Assembly: GCA_910584575.1 (NCBI GenBank)
Contig: CAJUBG010000050.1
Location: 1-28,824 of the forward strand
Source of the DNA: an uncultured Dorea sp.
GTDB taxonomy: Bacteria; Bacillota; Clostridia; Lachnospirales; Lachnospiraceae
Direction of reading: 5' to 3'
Length of the DNA: 28,824 bases
The translations under genes were made by a program, and so were the position numbers. The notes under the pieces were generated by a model, which was given only the letters and a program-made list of their open reading frames with translations, did no database searches and was not told where the DNA came from. Below are positions 23,471-28,824 of this stretch, piece after piece. Each line of letters begins with the position of its first letter. The first letter of the stretch is position 1.

Positions 23471-23893
23471 ATGGTAAGAAACGTAAAACCAGGCTATGTT
23501 AATCCATTGGAAATGATGAAGAAGGACGGGCAGACGAATCGGCTTGGATTAGGAGGTATGAAAACGGCGGAAAAGAAACGGAAATCTCTGGAGACGGAAA
23601 AGCAGTCGCTTCAGAATTCTCTGCTGCTTATGAAGGGAACCTCCGGCGATGCAGGGGCTTCGGAAGAAAGCATCGAAGTGTTGGAGAAAAAGCTAGAAGA
23701 AATTACGAAAGAGCTTCAGTCGGGCAGGAAGGTGACGGCAGAGGAGTGGATGGCGAATGACACACAGATGGAGGAGGGCGAGACGTCTGCCCTTCGCGGC
23801 AATTTTGATCGGTTCATGAAATCAGAGCCCGAAGAATCGGCGGGATGTTACGAGCTTCAGAAAGATGATGTGAATGGGTATAGGATTGAGTAA
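23471..23893 (+). CDS. Unknown 140-aa soluble protein, likely target of the adjacent LytTR system
   Basis: I do not recognise a family. The 140-aa product is hydrophilic, with no signal peptide or membrane segment. Residues about 1-30 are glycine- and asparagine-containing and basic (NRLGLGGMKT). Residues 31-50 and 68-88 are heptad-like helices (KKRKSLETEKQSLQNSLLLM and EVLEKKLEEITKELQ) that could form a helical hairpin or coiled coil. The acidic C-terminal third contains EEWMANDTQMEEGE and a single cysteine. GTGGAGG precedes the ATG and a terminator follows directly. The LytTR repeats and promoter upstream suggest it is a dedicated output of the two-component pair. Confidence 0.75.
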   Translation: MVRNVKPGYVNPLEMMKKDGQTNRLGLGGMKTAEKKRKSLETEKQSLQNSLLLMKGTSGDAGASEESIEVLEKKLEEITKELQSGRKVTAEEWMANDTQMEEGETSALRGNFDRFMKSEPEESAGCYELQKDDVNGYRIE

Positions 23894-23899
23894 ACAAAG

Positions 23900-23942
23900 G
23901 AGAGTGTCTGGGAATACAGGGGATTCCAAACACTCTCTTTTT
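23900..23942 (+). terminator. Terminator after the 140-aa gene
   Basis: GAGAGTGT (23900-23907) pairs with ACACTCTC (23930-23937), followed by five T residues; an inner GGAAT/ATTCC helix extends it. It lies between convergent genes and has a weak T-rich flank on the other strand too, so it may serve both directions. Confidence 0.82.
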
Positions 23943-23947
23943 GGCTG

Positions 23948-24403
23948 CTATTCTAATTTCCCGTCCAGGAATGTGTATAGAATATTCTGGGGTGCATCAT
24001 AATAGAAGCTGCTGTTATAATCATCAATCTTATCACTTACGAAAGAATGATAGGCTTCAAATAGAGCTTCTATGATGGAGATACCCTTTTCTTTCGATAT
24101 TCCAAGGATTAGACGCTTATATACTTTGCCGATATCCCAATAGCTTGGGATTGCGTATTGGGCGGCTTTGATATTGTCAAAGCTGCCGTCTGCCAGTTGA
24201 GCTTCTACGATAAAGCTGTCGCTTACTGCGTCAATATTATCGCTGTGATAGATGTCAGCCAGATTGTATATTTTTTCAATGGCTGTTCTGCCAAGCGTGT
24301 CTACTACGTAACAACGGTTATTTTTCGTCTTTCTTGCAATGTATTCAATTAAGCTGCATGTAAAAAACAAATCGTTATCTTTCTGTGGCTCTCTGCCTGT
24401 CAT
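23948..24403 (-). CDS. Unknown 151-aa partner of the DUF3990 protein
   Basis: The protein has no membrane segment and looks mostly helical: FTCSLIEYIARKTKNNRCYVV, then LGRTAIEKIYNLADIYHSDNID, then GKVYKRLILGISKEKG. I do not recognise a named domain with confidence. The ATG at 24403 overlaps the stop of the DUF3990 gene (ATGA) and is preceded by AAGGAGGTG, which makes the two genes tightly coupled; longer in-frame starts up to 24439 lack a ribosome site. Coupling to an ADP-ribosyltransferase-like gene makes it a candidate antitoxin, adaptor or target, but there is no direct evidence for any of these. Confidence 0.8.
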   Translation of the reverse strand: MTGREPQKDNDLFFTCSLIEYIARKTKNNRCYVVDTLGRTAIEKIYNLADIYHSDNIDAVSDSFIVEAQLADGSFDNIKAAQYAIPSYWDIGKVYKRLILGISKEKGISIIEALFEAYHSFVSDKIDDYNSSFYYDAPQNILYTFLDGKLE

Positions 24404-24864
24404 TGCCGCACCTCCTTGCTGCATATAAATTCCAAACATTTTAGTGCTTCTGGGGTACAGAAATTAATCTGGTGCGTCGGATATTTGAATCTGGCAAGGG
24501 ACCAGAATTGCTCACGGGTAATGATTCCATCTATATAATCTGCAATATAGTTGTAAATCTGATCGTTAGCCATTGCGCCGATTACAAGATCATAACTGTG
24601 AGCCACATGGTTGCGGCAGTTGATGATAAAATCAAGCCATTCCTCAGACATATCTTTGAATTCTAATAAATTAAGGGATGTGTCCATGCGGACAGTATAA
24701 GTATTTACAACGGGAGTGCTGTAACGCCGCGCCCACCGTTCAGCCTGTTCGCGGATAATCGTGCAGTAGAAGCCAGGACCAAAATCCTTGGTATGTCTGC
24801 TGTTTAGAATCTTTGGGGTATTAATAATTGTATAGCTACCATGATAGACAGTCATTTTGCCCAT
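24400..24864 (-). CDS. DUF3990 protein, ADP-ribosyltransferase-like
   Basis: A 154-aa protein with the DUF3990 pattern, which is thought to adopt the ADP-ribosyltransferase fold. The putative NAD-binding triad is visible: H8 in VYHGS, Y33 in DFGPGFYCT, and Q132 in THQINFCT. The helix EQAERWARR follows the second motif, and DLVIGAMANDQIYNYI (about 92-107) is the family-specific centre. Members may modify a cellular target and some are proposed to be toxins or phage-defence effectors; no activity can be proved from sequence. AAAGGAGA precedes the ATG, and a good promoter lies 26 bp upstream. It is divergent from the BceR-like regulator at 25014. Confidence 0.85.
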   Translation of the reverse strand: MGKMTVYHGSYTIINTPKILNSRHTKDFGPGFYCTIIREQAERWARRYSTPVVNTYTVRMDTSLNLLEFKDMSEEWLDFIINCRNHVAHSYDLVIGAMANDQIYNYIADYIDGIITREQFWSLARFKYPTHQINFCTPEALKCLEFICSKEVRQ

Positions 24865-24889
24865 GAAAAGTCTCCTTTCATTCCATTTT

Positions 24890-24918
24890 ATTGTAGCATT
24901 GCAAGTGGCTTATGGCAA
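24890..24918 (-). promoter_or_regulatory. Promoter of the DUF3990 pair
   Basis: On the minus strand TTGCCA (24913-24918), a 17-bp spacer and TACAAT (24890-24895). It lies back-to-back with the two-component promoter; the BceR-like box starts 24 bp further right. Confidence 0.6.
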
Positions 24919-24941
24919 TATTTTTATAGAGAGACTTCATC

Positions 24942-24984
24942 TTACATTTTTGTAAGCAGATATTTTTGCAAAATCATGTATAAT
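24942..24984 (+). promoter_or_regulatory. BceR-type box and promoter of the transporter-less two-component pair
   Basis: CTTACATTTTTGTAAG (24941-24956) contains TTACA-N4-TGTAA, an exact match to the published BceR-type operator TNACA-N4-TGTAA. A consensus TATAAT follows at 24979-24984 with no good -35, 23 bp from the box. The same distance (22 bp) separates the outer TGTAA half-site at 9369-9373 from its TATAAT. Confidence 0.7.
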
Positions 24985-25013
24985 TAAGAAAGAGAGTTTA
25001 GGAGGTGGTTTAT

Positions 25014-25697
25014 ATGCAGAAGCTATTACTTCTTGAGGATGATATCGGCCTGATTGACGGCTTGGCATATTCCTTGAAGAAAAACGGCTTTGACATAGAG
25101 ATAGCAAGAACCATGAAGGAGGCTGAAGAATTGCTTACACTTCGCGCAGATTTTGACCTTCTATTGTTTGATGTGACGCTGCCGGACGGGAATGGATTTA
25201 CATTATGTGAGAAGCTGCGGCAATCCGGAAATTCGACACCGCTTATCTTCCTGACAGCATCCGATGAGGAGACTAGCGTAATTCGAGGATTGGACTGTGG
25301 TGGGGATGATTATATTACAAAACCCTTCAAATTGGGAGAACTGTGTTCACGTATCCGTGCGCTATTACGCCGCAGTAATAAAGAGGCGGGGGAGAATGTC
25401 CTGCGTTCGGGAAATGTTTTGGTAAACTTAGCGGAAGGCAGAGTGTTCCTGGGCGAAGAACCGATAGAGTTTACAGGTGCGGAATACAGGCTTCTCTGCC
25501 TGTTTCTGAAAAACAGCGGAAGGGTGCTTACCCGCAGCATGATTCTGGACAAACTCTGGGATGGGGCCGGAAATTTTGTTGATGACAATACCTTATCTGT
25601 ATATGTACGCCGACTTCGAGAAAAACTGGAGAAGAACCCGTCAAAGCCTGAACATCTGAAAACGGTTCGGGGTTTCGGCTACCAGTGGAAGGAGTGA
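25014..25697 (+). CDS. BceR-like OmpR-family response regulator without adjacent transporter
   Basis: This 227-aa regulator has the acidic pocket E8-D9-D10, phosphoacceptor D53 in LFDVTLPDGNG, K103 in TKPF and a winged helix ending TVRGFGYQW. It belongs to the same BceR/GraR-like group as the regulator at 7457 (MQKxLLLEDD start, LPDG, DxNTxxVxxxRL). I start it at ATG 25014, 8 bases after AGGAGG (25000-25005); the GTG at 25005 overlaps that ribosome site. The kinase follows with a 5-bp gap. An exact BceR-type box lies in its promoter, so autoregulation is likely. The related transporter is absent here and must be elsewhere or shared. Confidence 0.92.
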   Translation: MQKLLLLEDDIGLIDGLAYSLKKNGFDIEIARTMKEAEELLTLRADFDLLLFDVTLPDGNGFTLCEKLRQSGNSTPLIFLTASDEETSVIRGLDCGGDDYITKPFKLGELCSRIRALLRRSNKEAGENVLRSGNVLVNLAEGRVFLGEEPIEFTGAEYRLLCLFLKNSGRVLTRSMILDKLWDGAGNFVDDNTLSVYVRRLREKLEKNPSKPEHLKTVRGFGYQWKE

Positions 25698-25702
25698 GGG
25701 GA

Positions 25703-26926
25703 TTGAGGTTTCTATATGAAAGACAGACGCGGAGATTTTATGTATTTCTGGTGACAGTGTGTATAGCACAAGTCTGTTTGTTGGGAATCTGCGGCATTTT
25801 TCAAGCGCAGGATATCAGGAGGATACTTGTAAATCGAGAGCTTGCGGCAGCTTCTTATCTGCTTGCGGCAGATGTTTCGCCAGGGGTAGTGGCGGCTGCA
25901 TGGAATCACAGGGAGGTGACAGAAGAAGGGGTAGAATTGCTTAACAAAATCGGGCATACAGAGCAGACGCCAAGCTATCTGCTGATGCTTACCGAGCAGA
26001 CCTCCCTTCCGTTGATTTTGATATTGCTGTGTGTGGGACTTGCATTTGCAGCGGTTATATTGGTTGGGGCCGCCAGGTTTTTTTTGCACAGGGAACAGAT
26101 ATATGAAGATGCAGGGAGGGTGATTGACGGGTACGCCAAAAATCAGTTCGCCAGGCATCTGCCTGCCGGAGAGACGGGGACAATCTACCAGTTATTTGGA
26201 AGCGTTGAACAGCTTGCTCAGTCTTTGCAGGCGAAAAGTGAGATGGAGTATAAGGCGAAAATATTTTTAAGAGATATGATATCAAATATTTCCCATCAAA
26301 TAAAAACACCGATTGCGGCATTGAGTATGTATATGGAAATCATCATGGAGGAGTCTGAAAATGTAGATGTCGTGAAGGAATTTTCTGTGAAATCCGCACA
26401 ATCTTTGGAACGGATTGAACAGTTGGTTCAGTCGCTGCTTAAGATGGCGCGACTGGATACAGGAAATATTGTTTTTGAGCAAAGGGAGTGTTTTGCTTCG
26501 GAAATAGTAGAGCAGGCGGTAAATGACCTGCTGGAACGTGCAAGGCGGGAGGGAAAACAGATTTTAACGGAAGGGAAGCCTCAGGAGGTTCTTTTCTGTG
26601 ATTTGGAGTGGACGAAGGAGGCAGTCGGCAATCTTGTAAAAAATGCGTTAGATCATACAGAAGAAGGAGGCGTTATCCGGATATCCTGGAGGCAGTCTCC
26701 GGCAGTTTTTCGTTTCAATGTGGAGGATAATGGCTGCGGTATTGCCAGTGAGGATATTCATCACATTTTCAAGCAGTTTTACCGAAGCAAGAACTCCAGT
26801 GACAGGCAGGGGGCAGGGCTTGGGCTGTCTCTGGCAAAAGCGATTGTGGAGGGGCAGGGCGGAAGCCTTTCTGTGGAAAGCCGGCCTGGGGAGGGGAGTA
26901 TATTTAAGATAAACTTTCTTATATAA
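25703..26926 (+). CDS. Sensor histidine kinase of the transporter-less BceR-like system
   Basis: The 407-aa kinase has membrane helices at about 12-34 and 101-123 around a ~65-residue extracytoplasmic loop, a HAMP-like linker, phosphoacceptor H198 (NISHQIKTPIAALSMYMEII), N-box NLVKNALDHT, G1 EDNGCGI, F-box IFKQFYRSKNSS and G2 GAGLGLSLAKAI. I prefer the TTG at 25703 because AAGGAG at 25689-25694 is placed 8 bases before it and the next residues lead into a basic segment and helix 1; the GTG at 25685 has no ribosome site. The extracytoplasmic loop is long enough for direct sensing, unlike intramembrane kinases of classical Bce modules. Confidence 0.88.
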   Translation: MRFLYERQTRRFYVFLVTVCIAQVCLLGICGIFQAQDIRRILVNRELAAASYLLAADVSPGVVAAAWNHREVTEEGVELLNKIGHTEQTPSYLLMLTEQTSLPLILILLCVGLAFAAVILVGAARFFLHREQIYEDAGRVIDGYAKNQFARHLPAGETGTIYQLFGSVEQLAQSLQAKSEMEYKAKIFLRDMISNISHQIKTPIAALSMYMEIIMEESENVDVVKEFSVKSAQSLERIEQLVQSLLKMARLDTGNIVFEQRECFASEIVEQAVNDLLERARREGKQILTEGKPQEVLFCDLEWTKEAVGNLVKNALDHTEEGGVIRISWRQSPAVFRFNVEDNGCGIASEDIHHIFKQFYRSKNSSDRQGAGLGLSLAKAIVEGQGGSLSVESRPGEGSIFKINFLI

Positions 26927-26950
26927 AAATTTATTCAAGCCTGTCAAGAA

Positions 26951-26990
26951 AAGAGTACAATTTTGGAAAGATTCCCAAAATCATACTCTT
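26951..26990 (-). terminator. Terminator of the ParA/ComFB-like operon (possibly bidirectional)
   Basis: AAGAGTA (26951-26957) pairs with TACTCTT (26984-26990) and, after a 2-nt bulge, ATTTTGG (26960-26966) with CCAAAAT (26975-26981). On the minus strand the stem ends in CTCTTTTCTT. It lies between the convergent kinase and ComFB-like genes. Confidence 0.65.
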
Positions 26991-26998
26991 ATAATATA

Positions 26999-27943
26999 TT
27001 AGTGTCTTGGATTGTCCTTCACAGTTATGCAGGCTTTGGTTGCCTCAACCGTCACATCTGAAATCAACTTGTTAGTATAAAAACTGATAAGCGGGTCAAC
27101 TGCCGCCGGTGAAGTAACAATGTATCTTGGCATCAGCCCATTCATTGTCAATGCAATCGTATCGGCGACGCAGCGCTCACAGGTGCAGACATCAAACTGG
27201 CGCATAAAATAGATAATCTTGTCTTTGACGATTGCCTCCATGACATTTACATAAACGAAATCTGGTTCAGGTTCCGCAACAGGCTCAGGTTCCGGCGCTT
27301 CCTTTGGAACCGTTGTTGGGCCAGGGCCTGGCACGGATTCTGGTTCAGGTATCGGAACTGATGCAACAGGCTCAGGTGTGGGAATAGAAACGGGAGCTGG
27401 TGCAGGAACAGGCTCAGGGGTCGGCACAGTAACATTGTCGGAGGCGGCTTCCATAGAATAAGTATCAACTGCGTCGAGGGTGGCAGAATCATCCGCAACA
27501 GTATCAACTGCGTCGAGGGTGGCAGAATCATCCGTAACAGTATCAACTGCGGTTGGGGAAACGGTAGCTGGTTCCGGCGAATTCTCTGCCGCTTCCGCAG
27601 TAGAGGACTCTGCTATAACCGTAGATATTTCTTCATCCCCGGAAACATCATCCGGAACAGCTTGGCTGTCTGAAGCCGAATCTTCAAACTGAGCAGTTAA
27701 TTTCTGCTGTATCAGATCAGCGACAGGATCTTCCCCTGTCGTATCAATCACGGATATATTCTGTAACGGAGTCGAACTGGCGGTAACCTCTGATTCTAAA
27801 GAAGAAGGTTCTTCAGGGGGTGCTGTCTTTGCCGATGCCGTTGCAGAAGAATTCGTATCTGGCGTCTCGTCAGCCGTTTGTTGGTTATCGTGTCCGGCAA
27901 GCAGATTCAAAACGTGCGCCGTCTTATTGCTTTTTCTTGCCAT
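26999..27943 (-). CDS. Protein with ComFB-like C-terminal domain, long acidic/proline-rich linker and short basic N-terminus
   Basis: A 314-aa protein in three parts. Residues 1-17 (MARKSNKTAHVLNLLAG) are basic then amphipathic. Residues about 18-228 are low complexity: first Ser/Thr/Glu/Ala/Asp-rich with a duplicated 13-residue unit (TVADDSATLDAVD), then Pro/Glu/Val-rich (PEPVPAPAPVS). Residues about 229-314 match the ComFB family: VNVMEAIVKDKI, CTCERCVADTIALTMN and GLMPRYIVTS, with cysteines at 253, 255 and 258. ComFB proteins lie in competence operons of Bacilli and have been reported to bind cyclic dinucleotides in other bacteria. AAGGAGG precedes the ATG, 13 bp after the ParA gene. The pairing suggests a ParA-positioned or ParA-regulating adaptor, by inference. 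Confidence 0.85.
   Translation of the reverse strand: MARKSNKTAHVLNLLAGHDNQQTADETPDTNSSATASAKTAPPEEPSSLESEVTASSTPLQNISVIDTTGEDPVADLIQQKLTAQFEDSASDSQAVPDDVSGDEEISTVIAESSTAEAAENSPEPATVSPTAVDTVTDDSATLDAVDTVADDSATLDAVDTYSMEAASDNVTVPTPEPVPAPAPVSIPTPEPVASVPIPEPESVPGPGPTTVPKEAPEPEPVAEPEPDFVYVNVMEAIVKDKIIYFMRQFDVCTCERCVADTIALTMNGLMPRYIVTSPAAVDPLISFYTNKLISDVTVEATKACITVKDNPRH
27462..27551 (-). repeat. 39-bp tandem repeat inside the ComFB-like gene
   Basis: Two 39-bp copies (27462-27500 and 27501-27539) differ at a single base, and a 12-bp part copy follows (27540-27551). The unit is in frame and encodes 13 residues of the acidic linker. Near identity points to a recent duplication that could vary in copy number between strains. 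Confidence 0.92.
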
Positions 27944-27956
27944 TATCTATGCCTCC

Positions 27957-28733
27957 TTATATTGTCTCGGAAGAAGTCATGTCCACTACTTCACGGATAA
28001 ATTCCTGGTAATCCAGGGATGGCTTCGCGTGGGGGGCGTGGTCAAAGATGCTGAGTCCGTGTGCCGGCGCCTCCGCTACTGCTACGCTGGTGCGAATCTG
28101 AGCGTTAAATACGCATGCACCTATCTGTGATGCAATATTCTCCGCCATCTCCTTTACCTCACGGGCAAGAAGTGTCCTCGGATTATATTTTGTCAGGAGG
28201 ATTCCCAGTACATTCAGATGGGGATTCACACTTTGGCGGACGGAATCTATGGTCTCCTTCAACTGGGAAACACCAAGCAGGCTTAAAATCTCCGGAGCCA
28301 TAGGGATAATCAGATGGTCGGATGCAGCATAAGCATTCACAGTGAGGACATTCAAAGCCGGCGGAGTATCAATAATAATATAGTCATACTCTGCAATCAC
28401 AGGGAGTAACGCTCTCTTAAGCAGTATATCCCGATCAGAAGATGTAAATTCCAGTTCGGCGCTGCTCAGCAAAATATTTGAAGTAATAATATCACAGTAA
28501 TCCGTATCCTGGATCGCGTCTTTGATGGAAACCTGTCCCTTTAATACGTCGTAAATGGTGCTGCAGTTCTCAATGTCCAGTCCAAGGCTGAAGCCCATGC
28601 TTCCCTGAGGATCTAAATCGATTGCCAATACCTTTTTATTGTAAAATGAAAACAGTCCGGCAGCCAGAGCGCTGGATGATGTTGTCTTGCCTACGCCGCC
28701 TTTCTGGTTCGTAAGTGCGATAATAGTAGCCAA
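27957..28733 (-). CDS. ParA/Soj-family P-loop ATPase
   Basis: A 258-aa ATPase of the ParA type with the deviant Walker A KGGVGKTT (residues 11-18, signature lysine K11), Walker A' AIDLDPQGS and Walker B IIIDTPPALN. Such ATPases bind DNA or membranes as ATP-dimers and position plasmids, origins or protein clusters. I start it at TTG 28733 (then ATIIALTNQKGG, the usual N-terminus), with GGAGGA 7 bases upstream; an ATG at 28748 would include that ribosome site. No parB or parS-like site is visible in the window, and the co-transcribed gene encodes the ComFB-like protein. Chromosomal Soj normally sits beside Spo0J, so this is probably a different, orphan ParA. Confidence 0.93.
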   Translation of the reverse strand: MATIIALTNQKGGVGKTTSSSALAAGLFSFYNKKVLAIDLDPQGSMGFSLGLDIENCSTIYDVLKGQVSIKDAIQDTDYCDIITSNILLSSAELEFTSSDRDILLKRALLPVIAEYDYIIIDTPPALNVLTVNAYAASDHLIIPMAPEILSLLGVSQLKETIDSVRQSVNPHLNVLGILLTKYNPRTLLAREVKEMAENIASQIGACVFNAQIRTSVAVAEAPAHGLSIFDHAPHAKPSLDYQEFIREVVDMTSSETI

Positions 28734-28780
28734 AATAAATTCCTCCATTCGTAATTTAAACTTATCTAACTATTATTTAA

Positions 28781-28786
28781 AGTATA
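28781..28786 (-). promoter_or_regulatory. Candidate -10 box of the ParA/ComFB-like operon
   Basis: On the minus strand TATACT lies 48 bp before the ParA start in AT-rich DNA. No good -35 is visible at the usual spacing, so the call is tentative. Confidence 0.35.
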
Positions 28787-28824
28787 CTATATGCCGATAA
28801 ATAAGTACAGAATAAATTTGAATT

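Noticed and set aside
27247..27546. Leucine-rich 99-aa reading frame on the minus strand
   Set aside because: It is an out-of-frame shadow of the repetitive linker of the ComFB-like gene, with no ribosome site.
27462..27551. CRISPR-like array
   Set aside because: The repeats are directly adjacent without spacers, in frame, and inside a clear coding region.
27957..28748. ParA start at ATG 28748
   Set aside because: The ATG overlaps the GGAGG ribosome site; TTG 28733 has correct spacing and gives the conserved ATIIALTNQKGG N-terminus.

Overview
The window looks like a chromosomal segment of an anaerobic, low-to-mid GC Firmicute, most probably a gut-type Lachnospiraceae. The reasons are an oxygen-sensitive class III ribonucleotide reductase, strong AGGAGG-type ribosome binding sites, many two-component/ABC peptide-response modules of the Firmicutes type, a cobalamin riboswitch ahead of an ECF-type substrate-binding gene, and araA-araB-araD in Bacillus-like order. 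The family assignment is an inference; no rRNA or tRNA gene is present to confirm it.

Layout. 1-1363: end of nrdD, then nrdG and a small NifX-like iron-sulfur-cofactor-type protein, closed by a terminator. 1395-4819: OmpR-type regulator, BcrA-like ATPase, ABC-2 permease and sensor kinase, a peptide-antibiotic-response-type module with direct repeats ahead of the ATPase promoter. 4785-5502: convergent DUF1905 gene, a frameshifted small gene, palindromes and an orphan terminator. 5503-12575: a long co-directional run of GyrI-like protein, WYL regulator, TfoX-N protein, BceR-like regulator, kinase, MacB/FtsX-type ATPase and an 819-aa permease; a perfect palindrome lies at the first promoter and a BceR-box-like inverted repeat lies before the ATPase.

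12578-14944 (minus): promoter, cobalamin riboswitch, leader terminator, DUF4430 membrane-anchored protein, ECF-type S component and an AraC-family regulator; together probably a B12 uptake operon. 14976-17146 (minus): MATE exporter with an intrinsic terminator inside its own leader, and a GNAT acetyltransferase. 17344-21297: L-arabinose catabolic operon araA, FGGY kinase (araB position), araD, with a terminator. 21357-23942: AgrA/AgrC-like LytTR regulator and GHKL sensor, then a 140-aa protein of unknown function whose promoter is preceded by an AgrA-type tandem repeat (two 9-bp copies, 21-bp period).

23948-24864 (minus): two coupled genes, a DUF3990 ADP-ribosyltransferase-like protein and an unrecognised partner. 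They are divergent from 25014-26926, a BceR/BceS-like pair with no transporter beside it but with an exact TTACA-N4-TGTAA box at its promoter. 26951-28824 (minus): a ParA-family ATPase and a protein with a short basic N-terminus, a long acidic/proline-rich linker and a C-terminal ComFB-like domain.

The theme is environmental sensing: four two-component systems in about 26 kb, two or three of which can be tied to particular target promoters from sequence alone. The least explained units are the LytTR-controlled 140-aa protein, the ADP-ribosyltransferase pair, and the ParA/ComFB pair without a ParB.
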